DNA from: Serripes groenlandicus
Taxonomy: Eukaryota; Mollusca; Bivalvia; Cardiida; Cardiidae
NCBI GenBank assembly: GCA_031761405.1
Contig: JASEVX010000013.1
Coordinates: 43,852,704 to 43,916,703 of the forward strand
Direction: 5' to 3'
DNA length: 64,000 nucleotides
The position numbers and the translations under genes were made by a program. Positions within the stretch are counted from its first letter, which is position 1. The number at the start of each line of letters is the position of its first letter. Positions 35,421 through 45,699 of this stretch are shown here, in pieces. The notes beneath the pieces were generated by a model. The model was given only the letters and a program-made list of their open reading frames with translations, did no database searches and had not been told where the DNA came from.

Positions 35421-35538
35421 AGAGATTTTCTATATTTTGGATAGAAAGTTTAAATGTCAACTGTTGCAGATTTGTTGAATGTGGAAAAGGGATTAAGACT
35501 CTTTAATACTGTTAAGGTAAACATTATTGTAATATATA

Positions 35539-35615
35539 TTAACCCTTTCCCCCATACGACAATTCTGCAGCAGACGACTTTGAATGCAGATTTGTTGTAT
35601 GTGGGAAAGGGTTAA
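35539..35615. mobile_element. 77 bp mini TTAA element
   Basis: Only the two tips remain: type 1 left (CATACGACAATTCTGCAGC) joined at GACTTTGAA to type 2 right (TGCAGATTTGTTGTATGTGG). Both TTAAs are intact. Confidence 0.85.
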
Positions 35616-35714
35616 AACATAACGGCATCCTAAATTTTGGGTACTGCATGCACAGAAAACATGTCTCATTTAAAAAGATTCATTTGAGTACCAACAACAC
35701 AGGGTTTAAGCATA

Positions 35715-36262
35715 ATAAAACAAGAAAATGTGTCCATGGAACACGGATGCCCCGGTTGTTAACTATATTTTAAAACAAAACTTTTATCTAAAAAATCTAA
35801 CTTGACCAAAAACTTTAACCTGAGAATGGAATTGACGAACAGACAGACGAACAGACGAACGGACGGACGAACAGTTGGTCCAACCTCAAATTGATACAAT
35901 TTTTTAAACAATGATATGTTGATTGTCATTTGTGTGAAGTTTCATAATGATAGCACATCAGGTTCACTAAAATCTAACTTGACCAAAAACTTTAACCTGA
36001 GAATGGAATGGACGAACAGACAGACGAACAGACGGACGAACAGTTGGTCCAACCTCAAATTGATACAATTTTTTAAACAATGATATGTTGATTGTCATTT
36101 GTGTGAAGTTTCATAATGATAGTACATCAACTTCACTAAAATCTAACTTGACCAAAAACTTTAACCTGAGCGGGACGGACGGACGGACGAACGGACGGAC
36201 GAACGGACGGACTAACAGACCGGAAAACTATATGCCCCTCATACTTCGTATGCCGGGGCATA
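35715..36262 (+). repeat. Tandem array, ~190 bp unit, with GACG/GACA runs
   Basis: Units carry AAATCTAACTTGACCAAAAA, a GACGAACAGACGG run and ATGATATGTTGATTGTCATT. Opens ...ATGCCCCGG and closes ATGCCCCTCATACTTCGTAT then GCCGGGGCAT, so the ends are complementary. Confidence 0.85.
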
Positions 36263-36299
36263 AAAAGGATTTATTAAGGCATGTTATAAAATAACCCCT

Positions 36300-36529
36300 T
36301 TAACCCTTTCCCTCATATAGACGCTTTCTGACGCCTCTGCAGCAGACGGCTTTTTGAAAACATAGTGACAAAAGAAGAAATTGCACAGAACGTGCAATTA
36401 TTCCTTTTGCCACAATGTTTTCCACTTTTATTCATAGGTCATCCATTTAATTATAGAGATTTTCTATTTTTTGACAAAATATGTTCGAAGCCGTCTGCTG
36501 CAGAAATGTTGTATGAGGGAAAGGGTTAA
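36300..36529 (+). mobile_element. TTAA element type 1
   Basis: Full length, both TTAAs. Confidence 0.88.
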
Positions 36530-36629
36530 ACCTTCAGAACTCCATAGCTGTAACCGGTTGTTACTCACTAGAAGATCTCTAGATAACGGACATAAATCAT
36601 GTTCTTAACCTTTTCCCTCATATACAGGT

Positions 36630-36930
36630 CGAAAATAATAAAAGAATAACAAATTTAAGATACCTGAATCACCTGTTGAATTAGAACCCTTCTTTTTTCA
36701 ATAAGCGTTTCACCGACCGAGATCAATTTTGTCAATTAGGAAGTGGAATATTTAACAAAATCCGGACAAATACGATGAAACACAAACTTCCGATACTGTT
36801 CAACGGTTCTGCGTAACTTTTTGATTATAATCTACTATTTTCAGTTATCAAAAGAAGTTAACTATGCATACTATCACTTAAACATCACATCCATTCGTAA
36901 GCACAAACTGTTTACATAGTTACATAGTCG
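36630..36930. other. Unique stretch left of the foldback
   Basis: Low-copy. A short minus-strand open segment (ISVGETLIEKRRVLIQQVIQ, then GTATCT) is protein-like but has no start codon or acceptor, so I leave it uncalled. Confidence 0.35.
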
Positions 36931-36935
36931 TCGTC

Positions 36936-37741
36936 TATGGCAAGCCAATTGTCCAATAATTACGTGAACCCAGGTTCACGTTCGAAAAACTAGGATTAAC
37001 GATCGATAAACTAGGTTTTTCGAACGTAAAACCAGGTTTATCGAATACTAACTTATATTTTCGAGCGAAAACATAGGATAACGGGCGTAAACCATAGTTT
37101 ACGCTCGTGAACCCATGTTCACGCTCGATAAACTAGGTTTCTCGATTGAACTAAGAATTTTGGTCGTTATCCTAAGTTCACGAGCGTGAACCTATGTTTA
37201 CGGGCGTGAATCTGGGTTCATGAGCGTGAACCATAGTTTACGAACGTGAACCTAGGTTCACGGTCGTAAAGATAGGTTCACGTTCGTAAACTATGGTTCT
37301 CGCTCGTAAACATAGGTTCACGGTCGTAAACCTAGGTTCACGCCCGAAATTCATAGTTGATTTGATAATCCTAGTTTATCGACCGTAAACCATGGTTTAC
37401 GTTTGATAAACTAGGTTTCTCGATTGAACTACGAATTTCGGTCGTTATCCTATGTTTACGTGCGTGAACCGGGGTTCACGAGCGTGAACCTATGTTTACG
37501 AGCGTGAACCATAGTTTACGAACGTGAACTTATGTTTACGACCGTGAACTCGGGTTTACGAGCGTGAACCTACGTTTACGAGCGTGAACTATGGTTTACG
37601 ACGTTATCCTATGTTTTCGCTCGAAAGTATAGGTTAACATGGTTTTACGTTCGAAAAACCTAGTTTATCGATCGTTAATCCTAGTTTTTCGACCGTAAAC
37701 CTAGGTTCACGTAATTATTGGACAATTGGCTTGCCATAGTC
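36936..37741. mobile_element. Foldback element built of palindromic 20-mers
   Basis: About 806 bp. Ends are inverted repeats of at least 36 bp beginning CTATGGCAAGCCAATTGTCC. The interior is ~34 tandem units near 20 bp, consensus GCGTGAACCTAGGTTTACGA, each itself an imperfect palindrome of CGTRAACC/GGTTYACG. In addition the left ~200 bp is the inverse of the right ~200 bp, so the whole forms one long hairpin. Two internal blocks (37,117-37,170 and 37,400-37,460) are direct copies. Flanks share GTCGTC, a possible 4-6 bp target duplication. No ORF. I do not recognise the family. Confidence 0.8.
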
Positions 37742-37948
37742 GTCTGCTAAATTATTAGTGGTTTCCGGTTTTGATGTGTTGTGTAAATAATACAGCGAGA
37801 ACCAATCAAAATTGGATCGGTATGAGTAATAAAACTTTAAACCATTCTGTTTGATTTAGCTGGTGCCCCCTTTATACAATAGTGTCCGTGCATTGCAGAA
37901 CACCAATTTGCCGCGCAACTGTCCTGCAAGAAAAGCACGTGCAACGAA

Positions 37949-37951
37949 ATG
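37949..37951 (+). CDS. Candidate start codon exon of a micropeptide gene
   Basis: ATG at 37,949 lies directly before a strong donor GTAAGTG, so the exon would contribute only the initiator methionine, as in many short housekeeping-type genes. The 5' leader would be 37,800-37,948; a CCAAT motif sits near 37,803. The joined partner is 40,928-41,032. No transcript evidence is available here, so the pairing is an inference from splice phase. Confidence 0.3.
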
Positions 37952-38426
37952 GTAAGTGAGCTTTGATTTAAAAAAAAAATGAATTGATATATAGACTTAG
38001 AAAAATATATTTTTAAGGAACCTGTGTATTTTATGCAGTGTTTGTTGTTCTATTTTCGCAACTAAATTGAGAAAGAAAAGACTTAGTTATCTAAGATTCT
38101 TGTTCAGGTTGCGGTTTTATTGTCTAGAACCGGTTCTGACCGTCCGAATTGGTGTTTTCCGAGCTCTATCGAATTCAGCAAAAGCCCGTATACACACACC
38201 GCTTCATAAAAACCATTGTTCTGAAGAGCATTTCTTCCGTTTGTCACAATGTTTATATATATGTTAAAATTGTCCATAATTACACGTTGTTTTATCTGCC
38301 AGACACAGGAACTAGTCCGTGTAACTGTGGACGTATTTTAAACAAACAATTTTTGAAAGCACTGTGGCAAAAAGGAGAAAATTATCAAAATAAACAATAT
38401 CTCCTTTTGCTACAATGTTTTCTTCT

Positions 38427-38660
38427 CGTAACCCTTTTCCCCAATACCACAATTTTACAGCAGACGACTTTGAACATATTTTGTCAAAAAGTAGAAAATC
38501 TCTATAATTGAATGGATAACCTATGACTAAAAGTGGAAAACATGGTGGCAAAAGGAGAAATTGCTTGTTTTGAGCAATTTCTTTTTTTTGTCACCTTGTT
38601 TTCAAAAAGCCATCTGCTGCAGAGGCCAACAGAAAGCGTCTATATAAGGTAAAGGGTTAA
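38427..38660 (-). mobile_element. TTAA element type 1
   Basis: Left end CGTAACCC, overlapping the truncated right end of another copy (38,339-38,430). Confidence 0.84.
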
Positions 38661-38708
38661 TTAATCATTTTGTGTAAAGTAATTGGCTGGGATTCTAAAT
38701 ACATTATT

Positions 38709-38937
38709 TCGAGGGCTTGGTGTGAAACAGTTGTAACTAAAATTGGTATTTTTTTTTACCAAGGTTAATCACCTCGCCATAAAGTCTTTATAAGCGTTAA
38801 ATCATTTTTTCTTGGTAAACAATGGAAATTTATGTGCCATTGCACGTTCTGAGCAATGGCACCTAAATTTACATTGTTTACAAAGGGGTCAAAAATTGCC
38901 CCTAAACCAGGGATTTCAAAATAGGTTTTTCAATCAA
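38709..38937. mobile_element. CGAGGGCTTGG MITE, right end missing
   Basis: Same family as 26,242-26,487, with left end CGAGGGCTTGGTGTGAAACA, but it stops after AAAATAGGTTTTTCAA. Confidence 0.8.
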
Positions 38938-39189
38938 TTGGTAGACATAGATAGTACCGTTGTGAATGTTCATATGTGGGAAAGGGTATGATAAGAATAA
39001 GACTGCAGCAGACTAATTTGAAAACATCAGTTTAAAAATATGACAAACCTCTTTACATCTCTCTTTGTAAACCAACCCTTGAAAATTAAATAAAAGTACC
39101 ATGTCTACCAATTTTTCAATTGATGTACTGTGGTCAATTATTTTTTTATAATTGTCTGCTGCAGGTTTGTGTGTATATGTGGGAAAGAA

Positions 39190-39401
39190 TTAACTCTTGC
39201 CCTCATACGACTTTGAACATATTTTGTCAAACAATAGAAAATCTCTATAATTGAATGGATAACCTATGACTAAAAGTGGAAAACATTGTGGCAAAAGGAG
39301 AAATTGCTCGTTTTGAGCAATTTCTTCTTTTGTCACTATGTTTTCAAAAAGCCGTCTGGTGCAGAGGCGTCAGAAAGCATCTATATGAGGGAAAGGGTTA
39401 A
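39190..39401 (-). mobile_element. TTAA element type 1, left arm deletion
   Basis: The CAATTCTGCAGCAGACG segment is missing after CCCTCATACGA. Confidence 0.84.
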
Positions 39402-39469
39402 GTAAAACTGACACGTCCATGAAGTTGCTTTTTTCGTATTGATTAAGATTTTCTGTCTGCACAATTTCT

Positions 39470-39681
39470 TTAACCCTTTCCCTCATATAGACACTTTCTG
39501 ACGCCTCTGCAGCAGACGGCTACACATAGTAACAACATAAGAAATTGCTCAAAACGAGCAATTTCTACTTTTGCCACAATGTTTTCACTTTTATCCATTC
39601 AATTATAGAGATTTTCTGTTTTTTGATAAACTATGTTTAAAGTCATCTGCTGCAGAATTGTCGTATGAGGGAAAGGGTTAA
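39470..39681 (+). mobile_element. TTAA element type 1
   Basis: Small deletions in the left arm (GGCTACACATAG); ends intact. Confidence 0.85.
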
Positions 39682-39753
39682 TGATCTTTAAAGGCTCGAG
39701 TTATTTGCTGTCAAAAAAGGCATATAATGCATATTTAGATCTGCTGGACACTT

Positions 39754-40885
39754 TTAACCCTTTACCTCTCGCAGCAGACGGCATTTAAAGACATTGAGAC
39801 AAAAATAAAATTTTGTTCATTAAACAGGCAGTTTCTCCTTTTGCCACAATGTTTTAAACTTGCATCAATATTTCATGTTATTTTTAGCTCTACTGGCCAA
39901 AGGCCAGAAGAGCTTATGCCGTGGTGTGGTGTCCTTCGTGGTGTGGTGTCCTTCGTCCGTGCGTCAGTAAACAATTGCTTGTGAACGCGATACAGTCTTT
40001 AGTTTTGATTGTATCTCAATCAAACTTATACAGTAGTTAGATATCCATGAGAGCTCGGTTCCTTTCGCAAACCAGCCAGACCATGCAAGACGGGATTATG
40101 GCCCTTGGAATTGTCAAAATTGCTATAATAAAGCATGTGAACACAAAAGAGGCTCCATTTACTATCTGATCTTCACCAAATTTACACAGTAGTTAGGTAT
40201 CCATGAGAGCTCGGTTCCTTTTGCAAACCAGCCAGATCCGCCCATGCAAGACTGGATTATGGCCCTTGAAATTGTCAAAATTGCTATAATTGAGCTTGTG
40301 AACACAATAGAGGCTCCATTTACTAACTAATCTTCACCAAGCTTATACAGTAGTTCGATATCCATGAGAGCTCGGTTCCTTTCGCAAACCAGCCAGATGT
40401 GCCCTTAATGACTGGATTATGGCCCTTGAAATTGTCAAAATTGCTATAATAGAGCTTGTGAACACAATAGAGCCTCGATTTACTATCCGATCTTCACCAA
40501 ACTTAGATAGTAGTTGAATATTGATGAGAGCTTGGTTCCTTTTGCAAACCAGCCGGATCCGCCAATGCAAGACTGGATTATGGCCCTTAAAATTGTCAAA
40601 ATTGCTATAATAGAGCTTGTGAACACAATAGAGGCTCCATTTACCATCCGATCTTCACCATACTCTGTATTGAAAATGACCAAAGAATCATACCTGAGTA
40701 GAGCATAGGCCCTCATGGGCCTCTTGTCTTATTGAAAATATAGAAATTTATATAATTTTTCTTTCTTAAAATTTTGACTAGGTATATAATCATTATAATT
40801 AGCAAATTCTCTATTTGCCACAATGTTTTCAAAAGTCGTCTGCTGCAGATGCCTCCAAACTTGTTTGTATGTGGGAAAGGGTTAA
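39754..40885 (+). mobile_element. TTAA element type 2 split by a tandem array
   Basis: Left 39,754-39,886 and right 40,736-40,885 flank the AGCTCTACTGGCC array. Confidence 0.78.
39887..40735 (+). repeat. Tandem array, ~155 bp unit, AGCTCTACTGGCC element
   Basis: Opens AGCTCTACTGGCCAAAGGCC and closes GGCCCTCATGGGCCTCTTGT. Five units with GAGCTCGGTTCCTTT, AAACCAGCCAGAT and TTGTCAAAATTGCTATAAT. It is inserted in a TTAA element whose halves are 39,754-39,886 and 40,736-40,885. Confidence 0.87.
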
Positions 40886-40927
40886 ACTTTGTATTAAGAA
40901 ATTTATTTTAATTTTGTTTTTCTTTAG

Positions 40928-41032
40928 CTCCTGCAATTCTGTTCTATTCTGCTGCTGCCCTTCGGTTTGGCAGCCTTGAAAGCAATAAAGCCACAGTTTC
41001 AGTTCAAACAAAGACTCATTGACAAACACTAA
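40928..41032 (+). CDS. Candidate micropeptide, main exon (34 codons + stop)
   Basis: After acceptor TTTCTTTAG (ends 40,927), the frame in phase with the upstream ATG reads LLQFCSILLLPFGLAALKAI then KPQFQFKQRLIDKH and stops at TAA 41,030-41,032. The product would be 35 residues: one hydrophobic segment of about 17 residues followed by a basic tail, the shape of a small membrane microprotein. The polypyrimidine tract and phase agreement are good. I do not recognise a family. A LINE remnant starts directly after it, in what would be the 3' UTR. It could instead be chance. Confidence 0.35.
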   Translation, partial: LLQFCSILLLPFGLAALKAIKPQFQFKQRLIDKH

Positions 41033-41039
41033 ATGGTAA

Positions 41040-41700
41040 CATTGAATCATCTCCAAAAGCGTTATCATATAAACTGTATAAAAGTGCCTTAAATCCTGAA
41101 AAATACATATCTGTATCGTTACCATATCAGTATAAGAACCTATTATCAAATTTCAGATGTTCAGGGCATAACTTAATGATTGAAAAGGGTCGGCATCTAC
41201 AAATTGACAGAGACCTACGGCATTGCCAATATTGTCTGGGAAATAATAACTATGCTATTGAAGACGAAAAACACTTTCTGCTTTGGTGTCCGCTATATGA
41301 AGAATTGAGGAATGCTCTTTTCTTACAAGAATGGTTAAATTACAATACATGTGATAATCTATTTGTGATTATTATGTCAGACACTCGTTACCAGGGCATC
41401 ATTGCACTTGCAAAATATTTGAACCTGGCATTCGACAAAATAAAGCAGTATTAGAGCATTTAACTGTTAAGATAGTCTCGTATGTACATGTATATAGAAA
41501 TGGATCTTGTATAAAACATTGATCCACCAAGTAAAGTGATTTTTTCAGAAAACTCCACCATATTAAAACTACTTGTATAATGTTAACTTAAATCATTTTC
41601 ACAATTACTTTTATGTTCCTTGGTAAAAATAATAGTGTATCTTGGGCCGGAGGCCTTGTATTACTGAATAAAACTATTTGTATTTGTATAGTGTAGAATA
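41040..41700 (+). mobile_element. LINE 3' end: reverse transcriptase C-terminus and tail
   Basis: From ~41,050 the + frame reads SPKALSYKLYKSALNPEKY and later HCQYCLGNNNYAIEDEKHFL then LWCPLYEELRNALF, ending at TAG 41,452-41,454. The C-x2-C ... H-x4-C pattern with EDE-HFL--CP-Y is the C-terminal zinc site of many non-LTR retrotransposon ORF2 proteins. A 3' UTR follows, ending with an AATAAAACTATTTGTATTTG tail near 41,690. Endonuclease and polymerase parts are missing, so this is a 5'-truncated dead copy. Confidence 0.75.
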
Positions 41701-41705
41701 AACAG

Positions 41706-41775
41706 TGCCGGCGATGTCAATGTCCAGTACAACGGCGACAGCGTCCATATAGCATTCCCCGCAAGTTCAAATGAG
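41706..41775 (+). CDS. Candidate isolated exon, unknown gene
   Basis: A 70 bp open segment between AATAAACAG and GTAAGTTC. In phase 1 it reads AGDVNVQYNGDSVHIAFPAS then SNE. The residue mix looks like a real protein and base composition is more GC-rich than its surroundings. No partner exon was found; the upstream one would lie left of the LINE remnant. Confidence 0.4.
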
Positions 41776-41793
41776 GTAAGTTCAGAGCTCTAG

Positions 41794-42022
41794 ATAACCC
41801 TTTCCCTCATACGACAATTCTGCAGCAGACGACTTTAAACATATTTTGTCAGAAAAAAGAAAATCTCTATAATTGAATGGATAACCTATGACTCAAAGTG
41901 AAAAACATTGTGTCAAAAGGAGAAATTGCTCATTTTGTGCAATTTCTTCTTTTGTCACTATGATTTCAAAAAGTCGTTTCGCAGAGGTGTCAGAAAGCGT
42001 ATATATGAGGGAAAGGGATAAG
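41794..42022 (-). mobile_element. TTAA element type 1
   Basis: Ends ATAACCC and GGGATAAG; starts 19 bp after the candidate exon at 41.7 kb. Confidence 0.83.
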
Positions 42023-42090
42023 GGGCGTGTGTAAGTACTCAAAAGAATCGTCTCAATGAGAACCCACAACATAAGATTTTGGTTGGAAAA

Positions 42091-42283
42091 ATTTCCCTCA
42101 TACTGCAATTCTGCAGCAGACGACTTTGAACATATTTTGTCAAAAAATAGAAAATCTCTATAATTAAATGGATAACCTAGGACTAAAAGTGGAAATCGTT
42201 GTGACAAAAGGAAAAATTGCACGTTTTGTGCAATTTCTTCTTTTGTCACTATGATTTCAAAAAGTCGTTTCGCAGAGGTGTCA
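42091..42283 (-). mobile_element. TTAA element type 1, truncated
   Basis: Lacks both tips. Shares with 41,794-42,022 the unusual GTCGTTTCGCAGAGGTGTCA, so the two are close relatives. Confidence 0.8.
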
Positions 42284-42309
42284 GTTTGGTTAGACAATAA
42301 GTGAGATAT

Positions 42310-43295
42310 ACTAACGGAAATTAAAAACTGTGCATGCCTTTAATTTGAATATTTTTTAAAATACCATTCTGATTATCATAAATTTTAGTACACGTTATCA
42401 ATATGCTATGCGAAACCTGTGTACTACTTTTCGCTCAAATTGCACGTGCGGTTCGTGTTTACATGTTTATTGGGTCTCGCACTTTACACAGTTGAAAGTT
42501 TACACTTTTAAAAGCCTTAAACATTTGTTAAAGATTCAATCAATCGGAAAAACATCGATTTTTTTTGTTTTGTTGGATTTTTACGATGCCACGGCTTACC
42601 GAAAATCAGCGTTTGCGTGCCATTGGGATGCTGCAAGCTGGAAGGCAGCAAAACGAGGTCGCTCAACAATTTGGTGTGCATAGGAACACTTTAAGTTCAC
42701 TGTATAGACGTTACCAGCACACTGGCAGTACTCGGGACTACCCTCGACCTGGGGCACCGCGTGTGATGTCACATCTACAAGACAACCATATTCGGCTCAC
42801 TCATCTTCGTAACCGTTTCCAATCTGCAAGTTTGACGGCTAGAACTATTCCTGGACACCAAATAATTAATCTGAGAACTGTTCGGAACCGTTTGCGTGCC
42901 GTTAACATACGCCCGCGACGTCCTGCAATACGTCCAGTTTTGACAAGACGTCACTGTGTTGCACGCCTAGGATGGTGTCGAATTCGCCTAAGGTTTACCC
43001 ATAGACTATGGGGGGAAATACTCTTCACGGACGAGTCACAACCAATATTTGCAACATTAGTTGGGTCTATGAGACGAAGGTTACGTGCAGTCATCAATGC
43101 ATTAGGCGGACATACCAGATATTGAGTTTGTAACTTTGGATTTCACCCCACCAGTCTTTGAAGCGATGCCAAGATTAAATGAGTAACATTTTTTGTGATT
43201 TCTTTTTGTGATTATGTAAAAGATAGATTGATTAAAATATGTACCATGTGATGAAATAAAAAAATTACAAACATTTTCCCGATGCACAGTTTTTG
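42310..43295 (+). mobile_element. Tc1-like transposon, internally deleted
   Basis: Left end CTAACGGAAATTAAAAACTG with a TA before it; the right end carries the inverted match GATGCACAGTTTTT at 43,281-43,295 but its outer ~15 bp are gone where a tandem-array element begins. Between them lies the shortened transposase. Non-autonomous because the catalytic core is lost. Confidence 0.8.
42586..43125 (+). pseudogene. Tc1/mariner transposase with core deletion
   Basis: Starts MPRLTENQRLRAIGMLQAGR, a helix-turn-helix that binds the TIRs, then a second DNA-binding unit with a GRPR-like turn. The first catalytic Asp is present in LWGEILFTDESQ. Immediately afterwards the frame jumps to the family's C-terminus, SMRRRLRAVINALGGHTRY. 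About 150 residues holding the second Asp and the final Glu/Asp are missing, so the 179-residue product cannot catalyse cut-and-paste. The frame itself is open, so the deletion is in phase. It might still bind TIRs as a repressor, which is speculation. Confidence 0.82.
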
Positions 43296-43622
43296 TGTCA
43301 CCTGCGTAGCATGGTAGGCACTTAGGGATTACATTTTTTTTTGTCCGGCGTCTGTTCGTCCGTGCGTCTGTCCGTCCGTCACACTTTTTTGTCACACTTT
43401 TTCGTCACGTTTTCAAATAACTTTTGTTCTACTCAAAGGATTGGATTGAAACTTCTGACAAATGTTTATATCAATGATATATCAGTGATGGGTTCACAAA
43501 AGGGGGATAATCCAAATATTCTTTATATCAGAGTTATTGCCCCTTTTCTGTCAAACATTAAAATTTTCTGACAAGGTGCCGGCAGGTGACACACATGCTC
43601 CGGGGAGCACTACATTCTAGTT
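43296..43622 (+). repeat. GTCACCTGC element with CGTCCGTC run
   Basis: Opens GTCACCTGCGTAGCATGGTA and closes GCCGGCAGGTGAC...GGGGAGCACTACATTCTAGT. Holds one full unit with TTATATCAGAGTTATTGCCC. Truncates the right end of the Tc1-like element. Inverted relative at 58,252-58,676. Confidence 0.8.
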
Positions 43623-44186
43623 GATTTCTGTTAATATATTTGGAGGGAAAGACCTGGATACCCAGGCTATTTATCTAGACCTCTGTTTTATTAACCCTTT
43701 CCCTCAAATAGACCCTTTCTGATGCCAGCTTTTTGAAAACATAGTGAGATGGAATGTGTCGGCTGACCTGGGTTGATACATTACCCAGAGGCCATAATGT
43801 TGGTTTTCTAGCGGGACGGCCCATGTTTTCTTATGCATTAAACCCTTTCTCACTTGCTGACACATATTTGACTCAATTGATAACTCCCACTGTCCATAAT
43901 TGACACTTAATAAAACACAATACACAGTGGCTGCAGAATAATTACACGCAATTTCAAGTGGACGTATACGTCCTGTGTTTTGATTGTCGGCGTACGGGAT
44001 CGATTTTTGGGCACCTAATACGTCCATTAACGTGAGCGCTGTAATTATATTGAAAGAATTGTTTAATGGTGTAAAAATGACTATTGATATCTATGATAAC
44101 GCTACATTTGTGAAGGAAAAAATGTTGGTGGTGCGTTTATACGGAGGTATACTGTATTGTCTTAAACGGGTATTTTAGGGCCTTAC

Positions 44187-44333
44187 TTGTAATTTGTTCT
44201 TCAGATGTTTCAACTACACTGTCTTCTGAAACATGGACCTCTTCTGAACTGGCATCACTGTCTACTATCTCTCCCATTTCCTCCCACACGTCATCTAGCA
44301 GCTCCAGATCCTCAAGTGTGAGGTCTAATTGTC
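44187..44333 (-). CDS. Unknown-function gene, exon 4 (acidic)
   Basis: Acceptor TTCACAG, donor GTAAGG at 44,181-44,186. Reads QLDLTLEDLELLDDVWEEMG then a Glu/Ser-rich stretch to EEQIT, strongly acidic. The phase (2 bases in, 1 out) joins the EQSDENE frame of exon 3. No later exon was recognised down to 43.7 kb. Confidence 0.55.
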
Positions 44334-44562
44334 CTGTGAAAACAGAAAATATTTTAATAAAAGGATGATCAATTTTTTTATGTAAACAATTGTATATGAA
44401 CGCTTGAATTAAGAACCAGTTTTGTTATTATAGCAATCTATCAATCAATCTTGAACGTTAATTTTATATGTATACAAAAGAAGCACTCGCAGTTATTTGT
44501 GTTTCAAATTGAGAGTCATATATTGCAATATTGAGCAATATTGACCAATTCATGGCAGCGAA

Positions 44563-44797
44563 TTGACGCCGTTTTTAACAATTTCTCAGTCATAATCCAT
44601 TCAAAACGGTTCACCGACTCATGTATTTCCTGGTTTTCTCACACTAGTACTCACACAAGAATCTTCCCAAGCAACTGGCTGCTTTTCCACATAGACTTCG
44701 ACCATTGGTGGAAGTCGCATGTATCATTGACTCTTGTCAACGGTCGGAAAAAGGTTAGCCGAGCCGGGATTCGAACTCACGACCCCTGGATTAAAAC
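44563..44797 (-). mobile_element. Degenerate tRNA-derived SINE
   Basis: Keeps GAGCCGGGATTCGAACTCAC and TTTCCTGGTTTTCTCACA but has several indels and no clear tail. Lies in the intron between exons 3 and 4 of the unknown gene. Confidence 0.75.
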
Positions 44798-44866
44798 AGT
44801 CCTGTCAGCAAACACAAAATATTGAGGCAATACCGTTTATAAACACATATAAATTATTATTTTTAC

Positions 44867-45012
44867 CTTCATTCTCATCACTTTGCTCTGTTTGTTATGT
44901 TTTCCTTCCACTGTAACACTTTCGCATCGAATTCCATTCTAATGCCATCTACACGTTTTCGGGTGGCCTCTATAGTCTGGCACCAACCAAGGCGATTGAA
45001 GCTTCCAAAAAC
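44867..45012 (-). pseudogene. Unknown-function gene, exon 3 with frameshift
   Basis: Acceptor ATTAG at 45,013-45,017; reads VFGSFNRLGWCQTIEATRKR then DAKVLQWKENI, continuing the previous exon in phase. The same frame reaches a TGA at 44,878-44,880. The 3' end, in another frame, reads EQSDENEG and splices cleanly (donor GTAAAA) into the acidic exon below. A one-base shift near 44,890 is therefore likely, either real decay or an assembly error. Confidence 0.5.
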
Positions 45013-45237
45013 CTAATATATAATAATTTTTTTAGAGTATGTTTATTTCTTGCCAGCTAGTAAATTAGTTTGTTATAAATGTATTAATGCAATGCGTTTT
45101 AAAGTGAAAGGGATACACAGCAATCTTGTTTGCGTGCAAAGTCGAAAAAACGTAACCAATGCTGACTAGCTCAGCATTCTTTCTAAAAATGTATCTAAAA
45201 AGTCGAAAATACAATGAACTATGTAGATTTAACTTAC

Positions 45238-45699
45238 TTTTCTCTTACAGCCACCAATCCACATCATCAGTGATACCATTAATTGTAATATACCGCTGTG
45301 TCTGTTCCTCAACTGGCATAATACACTTAGTACTGATCCGATTACCGGCAACAGTGACACGACTTTATTCCCTCTCTTCTTGGATGCCGACTTGTGAGCA
45401 TGTTTCTTGGTCAGAGAAGCTGTCAAAAATTCTAGCATACTGGGACATGTTCTCCTAGCATCTCCAATACTGTTCTCCCATGTAAAGTTTAATAAGGATG
45501 GCAACGTTGTGTCCTTCTTTCTCATTAACTTTCCAAATGTCACCATTTCCCGCCTGACAATGTCGCCAATCACAATGACTGCTGCTTTTCGAGCCGTGGA
45601 ACTAGAGCCAAACAGAAGTCTGAATGCCCGTAAATACTTGGACTGGCTGAGTAGTTGTATGGCCCTTCCTATGTCTGTCTTGTTTATGGTCAAGGATAT
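45238..45699 (-). CDS. Unknown-function gene, exon 2 (154 codons)
   Basis: Open for all 462 bp with acceptor TTTTAG above and donor GTAAGT at 45,232-45,237; phase 0 at both ends. It reads from KTDIGRAIQLLSQSKYLRAF through LRNRHSGILQLMVSLMMWIG to GGCKRK. The LRNRHSGILQLMVS stretch followed by a GG turn and, in the next exon, FNRLG, resembles multi-copy hypothetical proteins in fish, cnidarians and bivalves that I recall as repeat-associated; function unknown. Predicted soluble, with a basic KKHAHKSASKKRG patch. Confidence 0.6.

Noticed and set aside
36660..36760. Minus-strand segment ISVGETLIEKRRVLIQQVIQ as a divergent first exon
   Set aside because: No ATG and no acceptor in phase; stop TAA just upstream.
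36961..37715. CRISPR array
   Set aside because: The units are contiguous 20 bp palindromes with no unique spacers, in an animal genome.
43984..44178. Plus-strand frame MSAYGIDFWAPNTSINVSAV
   Set aside because: Short, with no splice partner, no recognised domain, and opposite to the unknown gene.
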